Assembly: GCA_963711495.1 (NCBI GenBank)
Contig: CAVQEK010000013.1
Span: 1,405,002-1,469,001, forward strand
Direction: 5' to 3'
From: CAVQEK01 sp963711495
Lineage (GTDB): Bacteria > Bacteroidota > Bacteroidia > Cytophagales > Cyclobacteriaceae
DNA length: 64,000 nt
The translations under genes were made by a program, and so were the position numbers. Positions 1 to 8,055 of this stretch are shown piece by piece. Each line of letters starts with the position of its first letter. The first letter of the stretch is position 1. The notes beneath the pieces were generated by a model that saw nothing but the letters and a program-made list of their open reading frames with translations, was not told where the DNA came from and ran no database searches.

Positions 1-1822
1 AATAGTCATATTTATTTTGCATTCTTATCAGCCAGTCAGCCCATTTTTTTAATTCCTGTTTCTTTTCAGGAGATAATTTCATTGGGTCGCCCAGCATGAT
101 CGGTAAGGTGCCTGCCAATGATTTAAAAGATAATAGGGGGTTAGGGTCATCAAGGGTAAGGTTGCCTATAACCAGTGAAGTGGCGGGAATGGCCGGGGAT
201 CTCCACCAGGCCATTTGTCTTACCCTGAAACTGCCCAATGGATTGGCATCTTCAAAATTGGACAACCAATCTCCTTCGGCATGCTTTACCGTAGCATAGT
301 CAATGAGTTGGAGTGCTCCCATCGTTTCAAAAGTACAATCTATAAACAACTGGGGCGCTTCTTTGTGTATAGCGTCAAAGAGATCAAAACATCGGCGATA
401 ATTCACCAGAAAAGATTCCTCGCGGTCCTTATGGAATGGATGATCTTTTGCATAACAACCCGAGCGAGTCGGGTCATTCACATAAGCGCTGCGCACAACG
501 GTCAGGTCCATTTTGAGGTATTCCAATCCATAATCATTTACCAGGGACAAAATTTTATCCCTGATATAGTCGTACCATCCCGTGCCCAGGCAGGCCGTTA
601 TTTCACTCCGCGAATTGGTATGTAAATTCGCAAATTGTCCCTGACGGTCTCGAATGAACCATTCGGGGTGTGTTTTAAAAACAATGCTGGAAGTATCTGC
701 CGTAGCTATACTGATCCACAGGCCCGGCTTCATGCCCAGTGACCGGATATAATCGAACAGTGGTTTCAGCCCGTCCGGAAATTTTTTCTTGTCGATCTCC
801 CAATCTCCCCGGTTAGTCGACCAGCCATCATCAATGACAAATTCTCCCACGCCGCATTCAGCAGCGGCTTTTGCCAATTTACGGACCAGTGAATCGGATA
901 TTGCTTTGCGGAAGGGATTCCAGGTATTATAAACAAACACAGGTTTGTCTTTCAATGCATTTAGCCGAATGCCCATATTTTTCCGCACGAAATTGCTGAG
1001 CGGTCCATTGAGCACGTCATATACATTTTCGACATGTTCGTACACACCGGTAAAAACCCAGGGGCTTTCCCATTTTTCTCCGGGTTTCAGCCATGCCCTG
1101 AATGCCTCCTGTTGTCCGACATGCGTCAAACCTATGGTTAGTTTCTGCCTGCTGTCTGCAAACACTGAAGTTCGCTTGAGTACACCTGGTGATTCGTTGC
1201 CCAAAACCATTCCCCTTCCTCTTGTAATTTCATGCACGAGGATGACCGGGTCCTGTTCATTTCCCACATAAGCGCCTAAATGTTTATACCGCCCATAATC
1301 CTGCATGATCCAGGAATAGGTAGGATCCAGGGTCGTGGAAAGATTTTCTACATCCAGGGATTCCAACTTGATTTCCGCAGCTCCGGTATTTGTGATCAGC
1401 AGGCGCTTGCGAATGATCGGTGATTGAGGATACAGCATGAATTCTAAAATAACTTCAAGACCCCGGCTCTGCTTTCCTGTACCTTCCAGGACCACGCTGA
1501 CGCCGTTACCTTCGGGATCATCCCTGATTGCGGAGCAGTTTTCTATGTGCCAACCGGATTGACCATCGATCAGATGATCATTGATGGTAAATGAAAATTC
1601 CTGGCTTTGGTGCGACAGAAAATTATAGGAAGAACCTTCAAGTTGATATGAAGTGGTGTTAATACCGCGGTCCTGATCAAAAAAAGTAATCTGGCGACGC
1701 ACTATGCCATTGTCCAATGTTAACTGTTGCGCATCCCACTGTGCATAGTTTTGTGACAGGGCCGGGGTTAAGTTAAAAATAAGGCTTCCCAGACAAATCG
1801 AACATATAAAATATCTGTTCAT
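1..1822 (-). CDS. Secreted GH36-like alpha-galactosidase, C-terminus cut by window edge
   Basis: The minus strand is open from an ATG at 1822 to base 1 (607 residues visible, no stop reached). Residues 1-24 look like a signal peptide ending near LSQ. A beta-sandwich-like N-terminal half is followed by a TIM-barrel half with DDGW at about 331-334 and the GH36/GH31-type motif YLKMDLT, whose Asp (about 439) is the expected nucleophile. Clan GH-D enzymes release alpha-galactose or related sugars from oligosaccharides; the substrate cannot be read here. It is followed by a divergent gene, so it is transcribed away from the rest of the window. The start is chosen because the signal peptide begins there. 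GH27/GH36 neighbours or alpha-N-acetylgalactosaminidase are alternatives. Confidence 0.85.
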   Translation of the reverse strand, partial: MNRYFICSICLGSLIFNLTPALSQNYAQWDAQQLTLDNGIVRRQITFFDQDRGINTTSYQLEGSSYNFLSHQSQEFSFTINDHLIDGQSGWHIENCSAIRDDPEGNGVSVVLEGTGKQSRGLEVILEFMLYPQSPIIRKRLLITNTGAAEIKLESLDVENLSTTLDPTYSWIMQDYGRYKHLGAYVGNEQDPVILVHEITRGRGMVLGNESPGVLKRTSVFADSRQKLTIGLTHVGQQEAFRAWLKPGEKWESPWVFTGVYEHVENVYDVLNGPLSNFVRKNMGIRLNALKDKPVFVYNTWNPFRKAISDSLVRKLAKAAAECGVGEFVIDDGWSTNRGDWEIDKKKFPDGLKPLFDYIRSLGMKPGLWISIATADTSSIVFKTHPEWFIRDRQGQFANLHTNSRSEITACLGTGWYDYIRDKILSLVNDYGLEYLKMDLTVVRSAYVNDPTRSGCYAKDHPFHKDREESFLVNYRRCFDLFDAIHKEAPQLFIDCTFETMGALQLIDYATVKHAEGDWLSNFEDANPLGSFRVRQMAWWRSPAIPATSLVIGNLTLDDPNPLLSFKSLAGTLPIMLGDPMKLSPEKKQELKKWADWLIRMQNKYDY

Positions 1823-2288
1823 TGCTTTGGTTATTTTATTAGTAATCGTAACTGGAATCCAGGCGATATCAAACCTGCCGGCATTCCATTGATTGAAATC
1901 CTAATATTTCAGAAAATATCTAGGAGCTAAAATATACGCATTCAATTATATGTTTCAATGCTGAAGTTCCTATTTCTCCAGGCAAATGTGAAGAAAGATT
2001 GCTAAACTTAGTCGTTCAATGCATAGCGCACATCCCTTTGGGAATCGCTCTACGATCGCTTTGTCTTTGATAGAATCTGATTTTCGGATGTACATCCAAG
2101 CAGTTAAAAACCTTTGGATGGTTCTTTGTAAAAGTATTTAAAACAACATTTTTGAAAATATTTAAAGCGACAACTTTAATCCAAGGTTCTTCAAAAATTA
2201 CCTTCAATTATGCATTATGGTAAAGGACCTCAATTTATATTGATGAGGTGGTCTGTGAATTTGTATTTTAGTTGGCAAAAATCATTCT
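1823..2288. other. Intergenic region between divergent genes
   Basis: AT-rich spacer between the leftward glycosidase and the rightward DUF4421 gene. A 63-codon minus-strand frame at 2016-2207 has no signal, motif or ribosome site and is not credible. The promoters of both neighbours should lie here, but no clear TAnnTTTG box was found. Confidence 0.5.
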
Positions 2289-3302
2289 TTGTGCATGCAT
2301 AGCCGGATTTTGGGTTTTTTGATCTTCTTATTTTTTGGTATTTGTACACAACGGGCCAACGCACAACACGATTCTGCCTACTATACAGCATATTACAATG
2401 ATATTACGACCAGGTTTTATTTTTCCAGAAAGTATACCGCATTAAATATCAGGGACAGGGCAAGTAATTATACCCTCAAATACCGTCCGAATACCACTCT
2501 GAATATGGGCGTTGGGGCTACTTATCGGTGGGCAACACTCAACCTGGCCTATGGATTTGGATTTTTAAACCCCAATCAAGGCAAGGGTGATACCCAATAT
2601 TTAGATCTGCAATTTCACCGGTATGGGCAGAAATTGCTGATAGATGTTTTCGGTCAATTTTATAAGGGATTTTATCTTATTCCCAAATCGTATGCCACCA
2701 TGCCCGATCAATACTACAAAAGGCCAGACCTCGATGTGCTGGAAATTGGGACCTCTGTTCAGTATGTGTTTAACAACAAACAGTTTTCATACAATGCCGT
2801 TTACCTTCAGAATGCCTGGCAACAAAAAACAGCAGGCACATTTTTATTGGGGTTTGAGGGATACTATGGCAGAATTCTGGCAGATAGCACCATCGTTCCT
2901 ACAGCAGTAGATTCACCAACGGCATCGGAAAATTATGATAATTTACATTTTTATCAATTCGGGCCCAATTTGGGTTATGCCTACACCCTGGTCATTAATC
3001 GTCATTATTTCTTTACCGGCTCATTTGCAATCAGTCTGAATTATGGCCGCAATTCTCTGTATGGCGATGTGCAATCAATAAAAAGTTCGGGTGTAAGTTC
3101 AAATTCAATTATACGCTTGTTTGCCGGTTATAATTCAAGAATATGGTCGGTAAATGTGGTCTATCTGAATAACAGCGTCAATTTAGCCAACAGGCATTTT
3201 GAGCACAGTTTCACGCTCAATACCGGAAATATCCGGCTGAATTTTGTCCGTCGTTTTACCCCTGGGAAAAAGCTAAATAAATATCTGAAATACCTTCCTT
3301 AG
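2289..3302 (+). CDS. DUF4421 family outer-membrane-type protein
   Basis: 337 residues with a signal peptide (about 1-25, ending near ANA). The mature part has the features of DUF4421 proteins of Bacteroidota: YYNDITTRFYFSRKYTALN close to the N-terminus, then TLKYRPNTTLNMGVGATY, then alternating aromatic/polar strands typical of an outer-membrane barrel. The family's function is unknown. It stands alone: the next gene, 280 bp away, is on the other strand. The two Met codons (2289 and 2295) give almost the same protein. Family assignment is by motif recall. Confidence 0.75.
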   Translation: MCMHSRILGFLIFLFFGICTQRANAQHDSAYYTAYYNDITTRFYFSRKYTALNIRDRASNYTLKYRPNTTLNMGVGATYRWATLNLAYGFGFLNPNQGKGDTQYLDLQFHRYGQKLLIDVFGQFYKGFYLIPKSYATMPDQYYKRPDLDVLEIGTSVQYVFNNKQFSYNAVYLQNAWQQKTAGTFLLGFEGYYGRILADSTIVPTAVDSPTASENYDNLHFYQFGPNLGYAYTLVINRHYFFTGSFAISLNYGRNSLYGDVQSIKSSGVSSNSIIRLFAGYNSRIWSVNVVYLNNSVNLANRHFEHSFTLNTGNIRLNFVRRFTPGKKLNKYLKYLP

Positions 3303-3585
3303 TGGATATATATGTAAATAAGCAGATTCCTTTTGGGCAGCGGGTTATGTTTTACGATACACCATACGTATCACATTTCATCAAAACCAGATATAGAATT
3401 TTAGGTGTGCTAACCATTATTGACATTTTATTTAAGACATCGTGTCTTATGAGCCGTGGCCTTGCAAAATAGGTGGGTTGCGTCGGTCCTCTGGGCGGAA
3501 GCATTCTTTTACTTGGATTTGTTGATACTTTTTCATCATTGGAAAAAGTAAGAGCAAGGTCGATCTGAGATCATACGAGTTCCAC

Positions 3586-4707
3586 TCATTTTGACTTAGC
3601 TTTCTTATTCACCCCAAACAACTCCACCATTTGAATTTTTCCCCTTAATGACATATTGCCCAATGGAACCAGTGCATAGCTGCCCAGTCTGGGCTGAGAG
3701 ACCATTTCTACCACATCACGGGAAATGATGAGTTTTTGATTTCGATCTTTACATTGTTCCATCATTCTGGAGGTGGTGTTGAGTATATCACCGGAATAAA
3801 CAATTTCCCGCTTGATTACGCCCATCTCACCAACAACCACCGCTCCTTTATGTACTGCTGCTTTAAAAGTGGGTACAACCCCATATTTTTGCCTGTAATG
3901 CGATTCGCGCTGGCGAATTGTTTCTTCAATTCTGAAAAAGCAGTCGATACAGTTGGGATCTTTAGTAACCGCTTTTCGTTCTGGCCACGAGATGACCACT
4001 TCGTCACCGACATACTGATAGATGTCTCCCCGTGAGTTTAGTATCGGATCGGTGATGTCAAGATAAAAATCATGAAGCAATGAAAAAAAGCGCAAGTGCC
4101 CGAGTTGTTCGGCCAGGGAGGTGGAATCGCTCAGGTCGAGGAACATAAATACGCGTTCTACCTCATGTGGCCTGTGAAACTTTCCAAGAAACATCGACAG
4201 CAATGTGCCGGGACCATATTTTTCATAGATCTTCAATCCCTGCAACGTAAGGAAAGTAATGATCAGCCAGGTTACAATATTGCGTATGGCATAAGGATCA
4301 AGCACCAGCAACCGAATGGCTTCCTGAAGTTTATTGGTCGCGGACATAATTTGATCTTTGTAGAAAAAATAGTACGACACTACAGTGTTCAGGGTGAAGA
4401 TAAAGGCAAGAAAAAACACGATGTTTACCACCAGATAGTATCTATAGCTATGGTTGCGCAACTTTTCATTCAATACAAGCACGAGGAGCCCTCCGCCAAC
4501 AGCACCACCAAACGCCGGACCAATAATATTCACCAAAACAAATGAACCGAGCGTGAGATTTTGCGGGACAATAAAAATGAATTTTTCCGAGGCCATATCA
4601 TAAGTGACGCATTTATATAATGCCAGAAAAGCACCACAGAGTATCCAGAAAAAAGTAATAGCCAGAACCTGGTTAATTTGGGTTTGGGTTTTTGGTCGGA
4701 TGTACAT
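3586..4707 (-). CDS. Membrane-anchored class III adenylate/guanylate cyclase
   Basis: 373 residues. The first 165 hold four hydrophobic segments, followed by a class III nucleotide cyclase domain (about 185-365). Visible motifs: FMFLDLSDSTSLAEQLG with the first metal-binding Asp, YQYVGDEVVISW with the second, a Lys in FKAAVHKG that suggests adenine specificity, and GDILNTTSRMMEQC with the transition-state Asn/Arg pair. It should make cAMP (or cGMP) at the inner membrane. A paralogue with the same architecture lies at 20807-21931. No receptor or effector gene is adjacent, and it is monocistronic as far as seen. Confidence 0.85.
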   Translation of the reverse strand: MYIRPKTQTQINQVLAITFFWILCGAFLALYKCVTYDMASEKFIFIVPQNLTLGSFVLVNIIGPAFGGAVGGGLLVLVLNEKLRNHSYRYYLVVNIVFFLAFIFTLNTVVSYYFFYKDQIMSATNKLQEAIRLLVLDPYAIRNIVTWLIITFLTLQGLKIYEKYGPGTLLSMFLGKFHRPHEVERVFMFLDLSDSTSLAEQLGHLRFFSLLHDFYLDITDPILNSRGDIYQYVGDEVVISWPERKAVTKDPNCIDCFFRIEETIRQRESHYRQKYGVVPTFKAAVHKGAVVVGEMGVIKREIVYSGDILNTTSRMMEQCKDRNQKLIISRDVVEMVSQPRLGSYALVPLGNMSLRGKIQMVELFGVNKKAKSK

Positions 4708-5147
4708 CAGTTGTAGGACTTACAGCGAAAGATACCGAAAATTCACAATCTGTGAAAATAGACTTTTTGCACTGCCCAAATATTGCCCTCACCAACCTGC
4801 GTTTGAAAAGTGGATTATATAGCTTTGAGTTTGCCTCAAAGAGATGCCTATGGCACAACTCAACTTCCCAATCAGACAATTTATTCAAATTCAATATCAA
4901 TGGTCTTATTTCATTTTTGTCACTTCATTTGGTTGAAACCCGGCCAACTGCACAAAGTACTAAAAGAGAAATAGCAGGTCGCAATATAGAAGTTGACAAA
5001 TTACCGATTACAAAACACTGAATGTCCCAGTATGCCGTGTTAAATTACGTGGTCCTGCTGTTAAATTACGTAGTACCCCTGATGCCAGACACTTGTGTCT
5101 TTCTTAATTTTAAAATCAAGTTTTTTAACCTTAAAAAGAAAAAGATC
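4708..5147. other. Intergenic region, no gene supported
   Basis: Spacer between divergent genes. An open frame at 4692-5021 overlaps the cyclase start and has no recognisable content. The frame at 5022-5147 is only an upstream extension of the next gene with unlikely composition. Confidence 0.45.
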
Positions 5148-6344
5148 ATGGAAAGCACTGAAAATCATAAAGTAATCATCATTGGCGCGGGACAGGCCGG
5201 TTTATCGGTTGGATACTATTTGACCAGGTTCGGGGTCCCGTTTATCATCCTTGACGCAAACCCCCGGATAGGAGATTCCTGGCGAACACGATGGGATTCG
5301 CTCCACCTCTTTACCCCCGCTAAATATGATGGTCTGGCAGGAATGCCCTTCCCGGCCCATCCCAATTATTTTCCCACTAAAGACGAAATGGCGGATTACC
5401 TGGAAAACTATGCGCGCCATTTTAAACTTCCTGTCCTCAATGGGATTCAAGTGGACAGTCTTTCGAGAGAAGGGGATACCTATTGCGTAACTGCTGGAAA
5501 CCGGCAATTTCAGGCAGAGCATGTGGTGGTGGCCATGTCAAGCTTTCAGGTCCCGAAGATCCCCGGGTTTGCTCAAAATCTTAGTAAGGATATTGTTCAG
5601 ATTCATTCATTGGATTATCGGGATCCTTCCCAGTTCCAGGATGGCGGGGTGCTGGTGGTTGGGGCAGGTAATTCAGGTGCAGAAATAGCGCTCGAGGCCG
5701 TAAAAAATAAACATCAGGTGTGGCTGTCGGGCAGGCATCCCGGTCATATTCCATTTCGAATTGAAAGTACGCTTTCGAAGCTTATTTTCATGCGGCTGGT
5801 ATTGGAAGTATTGTTTCACAGGGTGTTGACCATAAATACCCGCATTGGCAGAAAAGCCAAAACAAAACTTGTTAATCAAGGAGGTCCCCTGGTCAGGATA
5901 AAGCCTAAAGATTTGGCTAAAACCGGCATTAAACGAGTTCCCAGAGTTGCAGGCATTAAAGACGGTTTGCCGAGGCTCGAAGGTGATCAGGTCCTGGATG
6001 TGAAAAATGTGGTTTGGTGCACGGGTTTTTATCCCTCATTTTCATGGATCGATATCCCTGTTTTTAAAGACCGGGAACCGATGCATATGCGAGGGATTGT
6101 AGAGAAAGAACCTGGGCTTTATTTCACCGGACTTCACTTTCTTTATTCCATGTCTTCGACTATGGTACTGGGGGCCGCCAGGGACGCCCGGCATATAGTC
6201 AGGTGTATAACCAGCAGATTAAAAACAAATCATAAACCAGCAATTGTAAATAGTCATGACAATTCAAAAAAGGCACTTTACCCACAAAGCTATCGTAATA
6301 GGAGCAAGTATGGCCGGGCTATTAGCGGCCAGGGTGCTGGCTGA
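5148..6344 (+). CDS. FAD/NAD(P)-dependent flavin monooxygenase-like oxidoreductase
   Basis: About 398 residues from the ATG at 5148, chosen because the FAD-binding fold starts at once (VIIIGAGQAGLSVGYYLTRF, about residues 10-29); the longer open frame from 5022 adds a poor hydrophobic stretch. A second Rossmann motif, VVGAGNSGAEIALE, binds NAD(P)H. RTRWDSLHLFTPAKY is typical of the YUM/ArsO-like group of flavin monooxygenases. Substrate unknown. The last about 30 codons run over the start of the next gene by 89 nt, in another frame, so the two are probably co-transcribed and translationally linked. The unusual tail may be a product of that overlap. Confidence 0.85.
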   Translation: MESTENHKVIIIGAGQAGLSVGYYLTRFGVPFIILDANPRIGDSWRTRWDSLHLFTPAKYDGLAGMPFPAHPNYFPTKDEMADYLENYARHFKLPVLNGIQVDSLSREGDTYCVTAGNRQFQAEHVVVAMSSFQVPKIPGFAQNLSKDIVQIHSLDYRDPSQFQDGGVLVVGAGNSGAEIALEAVKNKHQVWLSGRHPGHIPFRIESTLSKLIFMRLVLEVLFHRVLTINTRIGRKAKTKLVNQGGPLVRIKPKDLAKTGIKRVPRVAGIKDGLPRLEGDQVLDVKNVVWCTGFYPSFSWIDIPVFKDREPMHMRGIVEKEPGLYFTGLHFLYSMSSTMVLGAARDARHIVRCITSRLKTNHKPAIVNSHDNSKKALYPQSYRNRSKYGRAISGQGAG

Positions 6345-7668
6345 CCATTTCGAACAGGTCATTTTATTGGAACGGGACAAATTTCCACCACCGGGTTCCA
6401 ACCGCAAAGGGGTGCCTCAGGGTAAACACACCCATGTTTTGCTGGAGCGTGGCCGCCAAATAATGGAAAAATATCTCCCTGGGTTGACAGAGGATTTGAT
6501 CCAATTGGGGGCCAATCGGATAGCTGACGCCAGTCAGGATATCGCCTGGTTCCAAAGTGGGCAATTTCATCGGCCTGGTGCAAGTGGCATTTCCGGTATC
6601 GGTGTTTCAAGGCCTACCCTGGAATCAGTGGTAAGGACCCATGTTTTGTCCTTGCCCAATGTTCATTGTGTAGAAAAATGCAATGTTACCGGACTGATCA
6701 CCACGGCGGACAAAAGTCGGGTCACGGGTGTACAACGGATATTGAGTGAGCATAATAACACCGAAGAAACAATGACATCTGATTTGGTAGTTGATGCTGG
6801 CGGGCGTGGATCTCGAAGTCCTAAATGGCTGGAAACGCTGGGATACCGTCAGCCGCAGGTGGAAGAAGTGAAAATTGGCCTTGGTTATACATCGTGCTTT
6901 TATCATCGTGAAAGAGCGCATATGCCGGGCCATGATGGTATCGTATTTCTCACAACACCACCCAATAAGCGGCTGGGGGTGATGCTGGCCCAGGATGGCA
7001 ACCGGTGGGTAGTCACCCTCGGTGGTTATCTTGGAGATCATGTTCCCACTAATTATCCGGAATTCATTGAATCCGCTAAAAATTTGCCTGCTCCGGATAT
7101 CTACAACATTATCAAAGATACCAAGTTGCTCAGTGGTCCGGAAGCCTATAAATTCACAGCTAATTTGTGGCGTCACTATGAAAAGCTGACCCTTTTTCCG
7201 GAAGGATTCCTGGTTTTTGGAGACGCATTGTGCAGCTTTAATCCCATATATGGTCAGGGTATGACGGTAGCCGCCATGGAATCTGAAGTGCTGGATGCAT
7301 GTCTGATTAAAGGGGAGAAAAAATTAGCCAAACGATTTTTTGCTAAAGTCAGCAAGATCATCAGTCCTTCCTGGGACACGGCGGTTGGCAGTGATCTAAG
7401 CTTTGCAGAAGTAGAAGGGCATCGAACACCGCTGGTCCGGTTTCTCAATTGGTATATCAGTAAACTGCACTTAGCCGCCCATCATGATGCAGAAGTCTCT
7501 ATCGCCTTTTTAAAGGTGATCAATATGACCGCCCCTCCACCGAGTATTTTACATCCGAAAATTCTCTGGCGGGTAATCAGGGGTAATTTTAACCGCGGAA
7601 CAAAAGCACAAATTTTGGATGCGGAAAAAGCGGATCATGCCATAGATCAGGTAGAAAGTTTTTCCTGA
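6256..7668 (+). CDS. FAD-dependent monooxygenase (PHBH-fold, tryptophan-halogenase/UbiH-like)
   Basis: 470 residues. FAD motif AIVIGASMAGLLAARVL at about 12-28, and the second FAD signature GDALCSFNPIYGQGMTVAAM near 322-341, both typical of the class A flavin monooxygenase/geranylgeranyl-reductase superfamily. KHTHVLLERG (about 56-65) is common in the subgroup annotated as 2-polyprenyl-6-methoxyphenol hydroxylase-like. The start is fixed by the Rossmann motif, so the 89-nt overlap with the upstream oxidoreductase is real. The pair probably works on one small-molecule pathway; the substrate is not evident. Confidence 0.85.
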   Translation: MTIQKRHFTHKAIVIGASMAGLLAARVLADHFEQVILLERDKFPPPGSNRKGVPQGKHTHVLLERGRQIMEKYLPGLTEDLIQLGANRIADASQDIAWFQSGQFHRPGASGISGIGVSRPTLESVVRTHVLSLPNVHCVEKCNVTGLITTADKSRVTGVQRILSEHNNTEETMTSDLVVDAGGRGSRSPKWLETLGYRQPQVEEVKIGLGYTSCFYHRERAHMPGHDGIVFLTTPPNKRLGVMLAQDGNRWVVTLGGYLGDHVPTNYPEFIESAKNLPAPDIYNIIKDTKLLSGPEAYKFTANLWRHYEKLTLFPEGFLVFGDALCSFNPIYGQGMTVAAMESEVLDACLIKGEKKLAKRFFAKVSKIISPSWDTAVGSDLSFAEVEGHRTPLVRFLNWYISKLHLAAHHDAEVSIAFLKVINMTAPPPSILHPKILWRVIRGNFNRGTKAQILDAEKADHAIDQVESFS

Positions 7669-8055
7669 CAGGTCATTAGGCCAGTTGCTCAGTCATTGAT
7701 TTCGCACCAAAAAACGTGAAATTCATCTTTTTCTGATTTTTTACAAGCAGCAGTCTTTAGTGATAGAATTTACCGCATTTGAGCATATGCTTAAAAATAA
7801 GGTGCGTTTGAAAACAAGATACTACACTTCCCATCGCCAACCTTTGAATTATGCACTTATTCTGTGTTTTTTGGAGAACTGTTCGAAGTAAATCAATCTA
7901 TTTCTGGTCAAATTTGCAGAGGTTTTCGATCACTTGATGGTGCTCATGTAGTTAGACTGTTTTCTGGACTTCATGTTATTCTTCTTTAATAAGATATTGA
8001 TACATAATACATTATAAAAAAATATTAAAACATTTAGTATGATAATAAAAAGGAA
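7669..8055. other. Intergenic region, nothing recognised
   Basis: AT-rich spacer with no open frame of note, no strong hairpin and no clear promoter box. It must carry the promoter for the outer-membrane receptor gene downstream. Confidence 0.4.

Noticed and set aside
2016..2207. 63-codon minus-strand open frame
   Set aside because: No coding features and lies in the divergent promoter region.
5022..5147. N-terminal extension of the flavin oxidoreductase
   Set aside because: The extension is hydrophobic and Asn/Lys-rich with no relation to the family; the ATG at 5148 is placed correctly before the FAD motif.
6625..7176. 183-codon minus-strand open frame
   Set aside because: Lies inside the flavin monooxygenase gene and has no motif.
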